Shown here: positions 28,401 through 36,900 of the stretch, in pieces
How positions within the stretch are numbered: position 1 is the stretch's first letter
How the letters are laid out: each line of letters starts with the position of its first letter
NCBI GenBank assembly: GCA_017557625.1
Contig: JAFYYG010000001.1
Location: forward strand, 56,248-120,247
Direction of reading: 5' to 3'
DNA: 64,000 nucleotides
DNA from: Muribaculaceae bacterium
GTDB lineage: Bacteria; Bacteroidota; Bacteroidia; Bacteroidales; Muribaculaceae
The notes under the pieces: generated by a model
Told to the model about the DNA's origin: nothing
Database searches by the model: none
What the model saw: the letters and a program-made list of their open reading frames with translations, nothing else
Translations under genes and position numbers: made by a program

Positions 28401-28762
28401 TACTTGTTGAGCAGCCATTGCATTGCGGGTGGAATGTTGTCCAAGTTTACATTTCCCTCCTCACCGTACATCAGGATTTCGGGTGCCAAGTCATCACCGG
28501 CGATAACGACATACGCTTTGTCGGTGTTGAAGATGTAGTAGTCAACTGCTTCAGGATTAAATACCGAGGCTTCGGCCTTGACAAGCTTGAGATTGCTAGC
28601 GGCAGCGGCCCTTAGGCGACCGTTGGCCACTTGTCTAGCCATAAATGACTTTGCCAAATTCTGCGCAGTAGCCAAGTCAATATCGGCTGCCTGCATTTGT
28701 GCCGTCATGCACAATAATAGTGCTAATGACGACAGCACTTTTAATCGGTAGAAAAATTTCAT
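25454..28762 (-). CDS. Secreted C10 (streptopain-type) cysteine protease, dockerin-tagged
   Basis: A 1102-residue protein with the same plan as the 12022 protein. Signal peptide 1-25; Spi-like propeptide; C10 domain with Cys176 (TGCPATSLSMCFYLYKWP) and His327 (AGGHAFNVFG), then VNWGWSGEDNG. Two immunoglobulin-like domains (about 395-594), the shared module (about 596-790), a split fibronectin III (about 795-1040) and a two-repeat dockerin-like tail (about 1044-1102). The module is subtype A (CSQVKQYSYNIQ, YSRLYEIGFRTP), whereas the other C10 protease carries subtype B. Its immunoglobulin-like region is nearly the same as that of the adjacent M6 protease, suggesting gene conversion or recent domain exchange. 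Confidence 0.9.
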   Translation of the reverse strand: MKFFYRLKVLSSLALLLCMTAQMQAADIDLATAQNLAKSFMARQVANGRLRAAAASNLKLVKAEASVFNPEAVDYYIFNTDKAYVVIAGDDLAPEILMYGEEGNVNLDNIPPAMQWLLNKYKFQIDGLKAGTLKPNGYTPKATTPVAPLVNANWDQGAPYWNHTPTSGSTHAYTGCPATSLSMCFYLYKWPKTYPALPKVSVSGGLTAAALSEKAADWDNIIDEYTGPTNYSYTSDQAEAVSWLMRYVGQACNMQYTTSGSGAYDDEIHQACLTMGYTDAQLLTLTTGYAGYNQNYTDSQWNTWMLEELHAGRPIEYLASDPSAGGHAFNVFGCDANGKYYVNWGWSGEDNGYCTLHNFTTGNNSTGQGGGSYTFNYGEAMIIGIAPPAGALGPQITVDPSSLAFEGYVGDTYTKTFTVTGANLEGNITISKQGSSYFTVSPTTITAANAANGVQVTVTYKPTTTGNTNAVLTLSSTNAESVTLNVTGSAQAKVPTINVDQTSLNFAANLSSTVTKTINVTGLFLTNNVTVTLNDNNGVFSVSPTTITAANAANGVPVTVSFSSENEGNFTGSLTIASDGAETKTVQLTASAQEGGNATDPYLNIAKYATITEAGATVSGMSTIYKYTEYPSDACAWLTVSNYGLSQADANQNWYDCEGTAKPAEGTWNASDIFLGSASYHTGTAYYANWNEAYTNYYVTNCSQVKQYSYNIQSSYNTGNVYPLKMEIYECTLNANGTLTAGTSTVDYKQSQTTNQDEITASIDLDPSKIYKVRIYNDYSRLYEIGFRTPIEGIETPVATDATEVGATEFTANWTACEDVNSYTLRVMPKPEAPATTLLLTEGFSNCTSDGSADVGSSLNNYLDNTGWTGSTVYTATGGLRIGSRNAAGTLTSPALDLSNSNGKISIVYKAKTYNNDTNCSFIISCGNNSETVTIPSNTEAEYTQVLDCTAANGQNVSFATTAGRKRVIITNVEIYAGDITAGASKAEGEMLFTGITGTHYTVTGLLPETTYIYDVKAIYPGNKESVWSNLIEVTTLESSSTVVLGDVNCDGSVTTADVTCIYNYLLNGDETYLATSDVDGDGFITTTDITVIYNILLGNKK

Positions 28763-28839
28763 GTAGTGAAAGTTTAGTTAATAATATAGTTGTTTTATAA
28801 CATTTTTATGCATCTGGTTTATGTGTTCAAAAAATCTGT

Positions 28840-28870
28840 CAAAGTTATAGATTAAATTTCAATTGCCCAA
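28840..28870 (-). promoter_or_regulatory. Promoter of the second C10 gene (TTG-20-TAACTTTG)
   Basis: Complement of CAA at 28868-28870, a 20-bp gap, and TAACTTTG at 28840-28847, followed by ACAGATTTTTTG. The leader at about 28765-28802 matches that of the M6 gene over about 35 nt. Confidence 0.75.
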
Positions 28871-28913
28871 CTTTTTCTCACCTTTTTCAATAGCCATCCA
28901 TTTTTTATCAACG

Positions 28914-28951
28914 AAAAAGAGCCGCTCCCCTCTATGCTGGAAACGGCTCTT
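28914..28951 (-). terminator. Terminator of the T9SS-type S8 gene
   Basis: AAGAGCCG and CGGCTCTT arms around a C/G-rich centre, with a T-run on the minus strand, about 70 nt past the stop at 29022. Confidence 0.8.
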
Positions 28952-28960
28952 AATATTTGC

Positions 28961-29021
28961 CAGTTCTGAGTTATCAGTTGTCAGTCAACAAACTAAAAAC
29001 TAATGACTGAAAACTAACAAC
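28961..29021. repeat. Heptamer-periodic spacer next to a stop codon
   Basis: Seven-nucleotide units CAGTTCT, GAGTTAT, CAGTTGT, CAGTCAA, CAAACTA, AAAACTA, ATGACTG, AAAACTA run in phase between the terminator and the stop codon of the 29022 gene. Confidence 0.65.
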
Positions 29022-32000
29022 TTATTTCACCATAACTTTCTTGTTGCCTACGATATAGACGCCGCTTGGCAGGTTGCGGGTTGCCTCGCCAGCCTTCACA
29101 TTGCGGCGGATGAGCTGACCTTGAGCGTTGTAAACGTTCACAATCTCATTGTAGCTGTCAAGACCAACGGTGCCAATAGCTGTTGGAGCATCGGGCATGC
29201 GCAGTGCGTGGCCAGTGTAGTTCTGGAAGTCATATTCATAGTCAAGCAGCCCTCTCCAAGGCTCCTTGAGAGTGATAGCGCAGCGCACTGTGTAGCGCTT
29301 GCCATTCTGCAAGGTGTTGACATTAGCGCCCCAGGTGTAGTCGAGAGTCAAGCTCTGACCCTGAAGACCACCATTAGAACCCTCATAAGCGCGGAGAGCG
29401 CCTTCGCTTGCGTTCCAGTAGCCAGTTACGTCAACAACCTGATTGCTTACCAATGTGAATGGGTCGGCGAGGTTGATGGCCTCAATGTAGTTCACATAAT
29501 CAGGACTTAATGGCACTAATTCCTCAGGTTGTTCAGTAATGGTGAGCACTGGGTTGAGCTCAATGCCGCTGAGTGTGCCCTTGAGGGTTCCACCCTTGAT
29601 TAGAAGGCTTTCAACAAATACATTGAACACATCATCATCGGCAGCGGCAACACGAATCCAATTGCCATCGCCGTCGGTGAGGAACGCATAGTTCTCAACG
29701 TCGGCAACCTCAACCTTTATGAGGTCGTTGCTAACAGTGTATTCTTGGCCGTTAACACCATTCTCAAGGATGTAGGCGAGAGTTGTCTCCTGCTCCTCGG
29801 GAAGTGGAGTCTGGAAGGCTATCTCATAGAGATAAGAGTAGTCGTTATAAATCTCTACCATGTAAATCTTATCAGCATCGAGAGCTTCCGAAGTAAGGAT
29901 TTCGGTCTGACTGTACACAGAGCTCATTTTTGCGTCGATTGCTGTGGTGCCAACAGTTAGGCTGCCATCGGCGTTCTCGGTGCACTCAAATATGCGCATA
30001 TACAGAGGATAAGACGAGCTGCGGTTGTAAGCAAACTGCTTAACCTGAGTACAGTTGGTCACATAGAAGCGCTGATAGAGACCGTTCCAGTCGCTAGCAT
30101 AGCTCTGAGAAGAGCCAAAGTAATAGTCATCACCCACGAATACATCGGTAGCATTCCATGTTTGAGCGGCAGTGGTAGTCAACGAGTTAGCAATCCACTC
30201 TTGAGCTGCATCGGTCTTCTGGGCACCATAGTTTGAAACGGTGAGCCATCCGCAATCATCAGTCTCAGTGTACTTGTAAATAGTGGACATACCGCTTACT
30301 GATGCACCAGCGACATCGATAGTGGCATACTTGGCGATGTTGAGATACTTGTCGCTTGCAGTGCCGCCAGTGTTGCAACAACCAGTGAGATTGACTGTTG
30401 TAGTGAGATCTCCGCTGGTGAGAGTAATAGTGCCCTCATAGTTGTCTTCCTCGTCGCTCTCGAAGGTCACTGTAAGTTGTGTGCCAGCCTCGGCGTTGGT
30501 CTTGCTGATGGTGGTTGCCGAAACTGCGAATACGTTATTTGGATCGTTCAATGTCACAGTCACGTCACCAGGGAGCATCTTGCCACGAACGTTGATGGTG
30601 GCAGTTCCAGTCTCGCCAGGTGCCGTGGAGATTGTCACCTCAGTTGGGTCGGCAATAATCATTGGCTGGTTGAGCTCGGTCTTGAAGCCAATCTCCAGCA
30701 GGTCGGGGTAGCTGCCGCCACCCGCCAACTGTATCTTATAGATTTTAGCAGGATCAAGGCTAGCCGATGTTATCACGCCATTGGTGCTTTGCTTAGAGTC
30801 GGTTGCAGTAGTTGCGGCGGTAAGAGTGCCGTCGGCATTAAGTGTGCACTCATAGATCGACAATGTTGCACTTGAGCTAGAATAGCTGCTTCCCTTCACG
30901 TATGCCTTAGCCTGGACGCAATTGGTCACGTAGAAAGTTTGAGTGCCGCTGCCATAAATCGAAAAACTGTTGTTAGTGCCGAAATAAGCGTCATCACCGA
31001 GGAAGATGTCGGTTGCAGTCCAAGTGTTGTTGTACTGCGTCAAATCTGTGGTTTCATACCAGTTCTGGTCAGCATCGGCCTGCAGAGCACCATAGTTACA
31101 AAGTGTGAGCCAAGCGCCATCGTCTTTCATGGTATAATTGTAGATAGTGCTCATTCCGCTCACGGTAGCGCCAGCTTCATCAATAGTCTCATAATTGGCG
31201 ATATTGAGGAACGGGTCGGTGGCCACGCCCAAGTCGTTGGCCTGAGCGATGAGCTGAACGGTCTTGGTCTCGGCACCATTGCTGGTGAGGGTGAGCGAAC
31301 CAGTGAAGTCGCCCTCAACATCTGAGTTGAATGTCACGTTCACTGCAACTGGAGTGTCAGCACCTGTGCTATTCTTTGAAATAGTGGTTGGCGAAACGCT
31401 GAACACGCCATTCTGGTCGTTGAGAGTAACGGTGATGTCGTTGGTAAGGAACAGACCGGTCACGTTCACTGTCTTGGTCATTGGAGTTGACAGCTTAGCA
31501 CTGAACTCTAAGGTCTCGGCATCAACAGTGATCGTCGGCACTCTGGGTTGAGCAACACCAGTGATGGGCACGGTCACGGTCTCGGCATCGGCACTGGTGA
31601 GAGTGAGGGTTGCATTGGTTGTACCAGCTGCGGTGGGAGCATATGTCACGGTCACGTCAACACCCGTGTAAGCATCGCTGGCACTGATGGTGGTTGGACT
31701 CACGCTGTAAACGTTAGAGCCGCTCTTGGCGATGCTGATGTTGCCAGTGAGGTTGTAACCCTTCACGTTAAGAGTCTGGGTATAAGTCTCGCCCTGATAG
31801 CCCTCAAAGTTGAGTTCAGTGGGTTTTGCTACGATTGTTGGACTTTGGTTATTGAGGATATACTCGATACCTGCCACCGCGTTGATGATACCGTGACCAC
31901 GCTGCAAAGCGGGGCTGGAGGGATTACTATATGCGGTCGCTGTATTGGCAATCACATCCTTCACACGGTCCACGTCGAGTGTCGGGTCGGCCTGCAAGAA

Positions 32001-33656
32001 GAGAACAACCACACCTGCAGTGATAGGAGTAGCCATTGATGTACCACTCATCTGCCCCCATTTATAGGTGGTGCCGTTATAGGTTGTTGACCAAGATGAT
32101 GATTGTCCTGAATCATATCCGTTGATCGAAGAAATCACATAGTGGCCGGGAGCGGTGATGAAGGGCTGGTTGATGCCGTTGCAGTCAACACCATAGCTCG
32201 AGAAATAGGCGACATCATTAGTGCTGTAAGGACTATTAGAAGTGTTTCGAGAACACATGGCGCCCACGCTGATAGCCTTGGTGCAAGTCATGTCATCGCA
32301 CATCGAGTTCTCGTAGGTGCCAGGAGTAAGGGTGTATCCGCTCACACTGCCAGAAGTGCCAAGCTCGCTGTAATAGCAGTCGGTGTAAACGTGAACAGTG
32401 TTTCCTGCACTACCCTTGATGATATAGTAAGCAGACGAATTGCTGCTACTAATATACAGATTGTAGCGTCCATTGTATTGATCCACGCCACCTTGAACGG
32501 TAACGTTGTTATAAGATCCATTGCTCATCCAGTCGCTCTGAGAGTTGTTGACAACCACTTTAACCTGTAGCTGGTCACCAGTGCTATTCCAGATGTCACA
32601 ATCACCACCATAATAAGTGTAGTTGACGTTGTGACGCACCATCATGTAGTCGTTGTCGCTCGAGAGAGTCTTGACAGCTGCGCCAGTGATGTCGGCCTCG
32701 TTGCCTGCGGCAAGCAGGATAACTGCTCCATATTGCTCTGCCACATCTTGATAAGCGCGGCAGATACTGCTGGTACCGTCGTGAGGTCCTGTGTCACTAC
32801 CCAAGCTGATGCTGATAACGCAAGGCTTGCCAAGCACGTTCTTGGCATAGTTGCCAATATACTTAGCCGAACTAACGATAGCAGTCTCAGTAAGACTATA
32901 ACCACAACCGGCAAGAATTATGTCGGCCTCGGGTGCCATACCAGAATAGTCGCCCACGTGTGAGCCAGCGGCGCAGCCCGAGGTGTGAGTGCCATGGCTC
33001 TCGCTGCTGTCATCGCAGGTGAGGTTGCCTATCTGGCTCGCGGTGGTGTATTGATAGCCCATGAGCTGAACGCCGTCAACAGTAGCTTTAGTGCCGCCGT
33101 TAGCGCTTGTAGCGTTAGGCATATACACCGCCTTCACACGGGTGTTGCCGTTGTCATCAAGGAATGCACGGTGATTGAATTGGATGCCATCATCGATGAT
33201 ACCAAGAACAACACCTTGTCCAGTGAAGCCCTGGGGAAGACCATAGTTGGTGCCGTCCCACGCCTTGTCGGCGTTGACTACTCCTTTGGCCACATCGGTA
33301 AGAAGGCGTGCGTTACGCGCAATACCCACTTGCTTCACATCTTTCAGACGAGCTACGTCTTCAAGCTTGTTTACAGGAATACTGGCAGTAACAAAACCTT
33401 TGAACTTGCCAGTAATTTTCACGCCCATTCTCTCCAGGTCGGAGAAAGATGAGCCATCCAGAGAAATGAAGCATTCCACATACTCCATTCCATCCACATC
33501 CTTGGGCATGGCAAGTGTTGATTTGCCATCTGTCGGCTGTGGCACGGCGTCCGCGCGTTGCTGCAGGAACACCCGCGTTGGTGCGCTTAGTTTATCGTTG
33601 GCAAAAGCTGCCAGCGATAAAGTAACCGCCATCAATAATAGGAAGAATTTTCTCAT
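29022..33656 (-). CDS. Secreted S8 subtilisin-like protease with two shared modules and T9SS sorting domain
   Basis: The largest protein here, 1544 residues. Signal peptide 1-20, propeptide to about 125, S8 domain with Asp155 (LGIIDDGIQF), His221 (ESHGTHTSGCAAGS) and Ser540 (SGTSMATPITAG). Two immunoglobulin-like domains (about 604-812); module copy 1 (about 814-992, subtype B, GGGSYPDLLEIGFKTE); a third immunoglobulin-like domain (about 997-1090); module copy 2 (about 1095-1282, subtype A, CTQVKQFAYNRS); an OB-fold-like region (about 1290-1455); and a type A T9SS sorting domain (NVYNAQGQLIRRNV, EATRNLPSGVYIVGNKKVMV). It has no split fibronectin III and no dockerin. The end from about 1290 closely matches that of the M6 protease. 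Confidence 0.92.
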   Translation of the reverse strand: MRKFFLLLMAVTLSLAAFANDKLSAPTRVFLQQRADAVPQPTDGKSTLAMPKDVDGMEYVECFISLDGSSFSDLERMGVKITGKFKGFVTASIPVNKLEDVARLKDVKQVGIARNARLLTDVAKGVVNADKAWDGTNYGLPQGFTGQGVVLGIIDDGIQFNHRAFLDDNGNTRVKAVYMPNATSANGGTKATVDGVQLMGYQYTTASQIGNLTCDDSSESHGTHTSGCAAGSHVGDYSGMAPEADIILAGCGYSLTETAIVSSAKYIGNYAKNVLGKPCVISISLGSDTGPHDGTSSICRAYQDVAEQYGAVILLAAGNEADITGAAVKTLSSDNDYMMVRHNVNYTYYGGDCDIWNSTGDQLQVKVVVNNSQSDWMSNGSYNNVTVQGGVDQYNGRYNLYISSSNSSAYYIIKGSAGNTVHVYTDCYYSELGTSGSVSGYTLTPGTYENSMCDDMTCTKAISVGAMCSRNTSNSPYSTNDVAYFSSYGVDCNGINQPFITAPGHYVISSINGYDSGQSSSWSTTYNGTTYKWGQMSGTSMATPITAGVVVLFLQADPTLDVDRVKDVIANTATAYSNPSSPALQRGHGIINAVAGIEYILNNQSPTIVAKPTELNFEGYQGETYTQTLNVKGYNLTGNISIAKSGSNVYSVSPTTISASDAYTGVDVTVTYAPTAAGTTNATLTLTSADAETVTVPITGVAQPRVPTITVDAETLEFSAKLSTPMTKTVNVTGLFLTNDITVTLNDQNGVFSVSPTTISKNSTGADTPVAVNVTFNSDVEGDFTGSLTLTSNGAETKTVQLIAQANDLGVATDPFLNIANYETIDEAGATVSGMSTIYNYTMKDDGAWLTLCNYGALQADADQNWYETTDLTQYNNTWTATDIFLGDDAYFGTNNSFSIYGSGTQTFYVTNCVQAKAYVKGSSYSSSSATLSIYECTLNADGTLTAATTATDSKQSTNGVITSASLDPAKIYKIQLAGGGSYPDLLEIGFKTELNQPMIIADPTEVTISTAPGETGTATINVRGKMLPGDVTVTLNDPNNVFAVSATTISKTNAEAGTQLTVTFESDEEDNYEGTITLTSGDLTTTVNLTGCCNTGGTASDKYLNIAKYATIDVAGASVSGMSTIYKYTETDDCGWLTVSNYGAQKTDAAQEWIANSLTTTAAQTWNATDVFVGDDYYFGSSQSYASDWNGLYQRFYVTNCTQVKQFAYNRSSSYPLYMRIFECTENADGSLTVGTTAIDAKMSSVYSQTEILTSEALDADKIYMVEIYNDYSYLYEIAFQTPLPEEQETTLAYILENGVNGQEYTVSNDLIKVEVADVENYAFLTDGDGNWIRVAAADDDVFNVFVESLLIKGGTLKGTLSGIELNPVLTITEQPEELVPLSPDYVNYIEAINLADPFTLVSNQVVDVTGYWNASEGALRAYEGSNGGLQGQSLTLDYTWGANVNTLQNGKRYTVRCAITLKEPWRGLLDYEYDFQNYTGHALRMPDAPTAIGTVGLDSYNEIVNVYNAQGQLIRRNVKAGEATRNLPSGVYIVGNKKVMVK

Positions 33657-33717
33657 GTAAATAGTTATTAAAGTGAATAATTATGTATTATTTTATACAT
33701 TCGATACTAAAAGCCCA

Positions 33718-33725
33718 CAAATTTA
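33718..33725 (-). promoter_or_regulatory. -7 box of the 29022 gene
   Basis: TAAATTTG on the minus strand, followed by TGGGCTTTTAG. The leader between it and the ATG (33661-33685) is almost the same as that of the adjacent S8 gene. No TTG at the ideal spacing. Confidence 0.5.
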
Positions 33726-33800
33726 GTAAAAATAATTGATATCATTCTCTTTTTCACGAAAAATTAACTAAAGACAAAAGATAAATACACAATTATGTAC

Positions 33801-33881
33801 TCGAACGCTCGATTACTCGAATAATCGACTACTCGAATAATCAATCACTCTGAAAAATCGATAACTCGAGAAATCAAGAAA
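33801..33881. repeat. TCGA-type 8-nt periodic repeat
   Basis: Ten in-phase units, mostly TCGANNNN (TCGAACGC, TCGATTAC, TCGAATAA, TCGACTAC, TCGAATAA, TCAATCAC, one 9-nt unit, TCGATAAC, TCGAGAAA, TCAAGAAA), in the spacer between the two S8 genes, beyond the terminator of the upstream one. Confidence 0.8.
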
Positions 33882-33897
33882 CAGAATCTCTCTAAAC

Positions 33898-33928
33898 AAA
33901 GATGCGCCCCCTGAAAGAGACGCATCTT
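33898..33928 (-). terminator. Terminator of the dockerin-type S8 gene
   Basis: AAGATGCG and CGCATCTT form a stem with a 14-nt loop about 25 nt past the stop at 33953; on the minus strand TTTG follows. Confidence 0.65.
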
Positions 33929-33952
33929 GAATATCAAAAAGTTGATTAGGCT

Positions 33953-36900
33953 TTATTTAGCTCCCAGTAGAATGTTGTAGATTACAGTAATATCGGCGGT
34001 GGTGATGAAGCCGTCGCCGTCCACGTCGCTGGTGGCGAGATAGGTCTCGTCGCCGTTGAGCAGGTAGTTGTATAGACAGGTGATGTCAACAGTTGTCACT
34101 TCGCCGTCACAGTTCACATCGCCAACGATGCCACCATTAAGTGTAGTAACCATAATCCTGTTGGACCACTTGGTCTCCTTAGTGCCTATCACCGCCTTCA
34201 CGTCGTAGAAGTAGGTGGTGGCAGGATCAAGGTTAACTACCTTGTAGCTGGTACCTGTGATGCCAGGGATGGTGATGCCGTCAAAATCAATTGACCTGAG
34301 GGCTTTGGCGTGGTCGCCGTCCATGATGTGAATACTTGTGATAATCACGCGCTTGCCACCGGCAGTATTCTCAAATGTAATATTCTGTCCAGCAGCAGCG
34401 TTGCAGTCGAGAACCACAGTGAATGTTTCCTCTGTGTTATTGGCAACTGTAACAGACTGGCTTGCGTTTCCGCAAGAGACCTTAAAACCGCAGTTAGTAT
34501 CGTTGTTGAAGGTTTTTGCCTTGAACTGAACAGTAACCTTGCCACCGCTGGTTGTCAAGTCGAGACCCGGAGAAGTGAGAGTGCCTGCCGAAGAACCAGT
34601 GCCTAAGCGCGCCCCACCAATCGCCTCATAGATCTTAGAGCCAGTCCAGCCGGCGTTATCCATATACTCATCGAGTTTAGAGCTGATATCCTGTGCGCCA
34701 GCCTTAGTGAACTTAGAGAAACTCTCGGTGAGGATGTCATAGTTCTTAGGAAGGATGCGCAGGATATAGCTGTCGGCACCCTCAACGGCATTCCAGTTTG
34801 CCACAAAACTGCTGGCAGTAATATCGGTTGCTGCTGTTGCCACAGGACCTGGACCACAGAGCTCGGCCTTGAAGCCAATCTCCAGCAGGTCGGGGTAGCT
34901 GCCGCCACCCGCCAGTTGCACCTTATAAATCTTAGAGGCATCAAGCTCCGCCGAAGTGATAACTCCGTCACTGCCTTGCTGTGTGCTGGTTGCAGTGTTT
35001 GCGGGGTTGAGAGTGCCATCGGCATTGAGGCTGCACTCATAAATCGACAACGTGGCATTTGTACTGGAGTAACCGCCACCCTTAACGTAGGCCTTAACCT
35101 GGGTGCAACCGGTCACGTAGAACGTCTGACTGCCGCTTCCATAAATCGAATATGCGTTATTTGAGCCAAAATAAGCGGCATCGCCTAAGAACACGTCGGT
35201 CGCATTCCATTCGTTGTTATATTGCGACAGCGAGTTGGTCTCATACCAGTTCTGGGTGTCGTCGGCCTTTAATGCGCCATAGCAGGAAAGGGTGAGCCAT
35301 GCGCATTCATCGGCCGCATACTCGGTGTATTTGTAGATAGTGCTCATTCCGCTCACTGTGGCTCCAACCTCGTCGATAGTCTCATACTTAGCAAGGTCGA
35401 GATATGGGTCGCTTGCCATACCCTTGTCGGTGGCTTTAGCGGTGAGTTGAACAGTCTTGGTCACGGCACCATTGCTGGTGAGGGTGAGCGAGCCGGTAAA
35501 GTCGCCCTCCACATCGGAGTTGAATGTCACATTAACCGCAACGGGAGTGTCGATGCCAGTGTTGTCTTTTGAGATTGTAGTTGGCGAAACAGAGAACACA
35601 TTATTCTGGTCGTTGAGGGTAACAGTGATGTCGTTAGTAAGGAACAGACCGTTCACTTTCACTGTTCTTGTGGCTGGTGTTGACAGCTTAGCGTTAAAGC
35701 TGAGAGCCTCGGAGTCGGTGAGGATAGTTGGAACCCTGGGCTGTGCCACACCAGTGATGGTCACTGTCTGAGTCTCGGCCTCTGGGTTGGTGAGGGTAAG
35801 GGTCGCTGTGGTCTCGCCGGCTGCTGTGGGAGCGTATGTGATGGTAACGTCAACTCCATTGTAAGCATCCTCAGCACTGATGGTGGTGTGACTCACGCTA
35901 TAGGCGGCATTACCGCTCTTAGTGATGGTGATTGGGCCATTGAGGTTATATCCCTTAACCTTTACAACTTGTGTATAGGTCTCGCCGGCATATCCCTCAA
36001 AGGTCACTGCATCGGGCTTAGCGATGATGGTTGGTCCCTGGTGTTGAAGAATATACTCAATACCATCTAATGCGTTGATGATGCCATGCCCACGCGCCAT
36101 AACGGGGCTGGTGGAATTAAGGGGATAAGCTGTAGCGGTCTCAGCAATAACCTCTTTCACGCGATCTACGTCAAGTGTCGGGTCGGCCTGTAAATACAGC
36201 GCAACCACGCCAGCGGCAGTAGGAGTCGCCATCGAGGTGCCGCTCATCTGTCCCCAGTTGTAGGTTTGGCCATTATAAGTCATCGACCAAGAAGTAGATT
36301 GATATGTGTCATAACCATTTACCGACGAGATGACATAGTGACCAGGTGCGGTAATGAATGGCTGATTCACGCCATTGCAGTCAACTCCATAACTCGAGAA
36401 GTAAGCGACATCGCCTTGACCATAGCCATCGCTTGAACGCGATGCTTGGGCACCCACGCTGATTACTTTGGGAGAGGTCATGTCGTCGCACATCGAGCCC
36501 TCATAGGTGCCAGGAGTGATGGTGTAGCCACTCACTGTGCCCGAAGAAGAGGAAAGTGTGCTGTACCAGCAGTCGGTAAAGACATTTATCGTGTTGCCGG
36601 CACTACCTTTAATGACGTATGTTGCCGATGACGCACTGCTCTCAATATACAGGTTATAACGGTTGTTGTAAGCGTCCACGCCACCCGAAACAGTGACGCT
36701 GTTAAATGTTCCGCTGGTCATCCAGTCGCTCTGAGAACCATTTACAATCACCTTAATCTGAAGTTCGTCGCTGGTGCTGTTCCAGATGTCACAAGAACCT
36801 GAAGCAGACCCCCACCAACTTGAAACAGTGTTAGTAACTGCCATATAGTCGTCATCACTGGCAAGGGTCTTTTTAGCATGGCCAATGATATCGGCCTCGT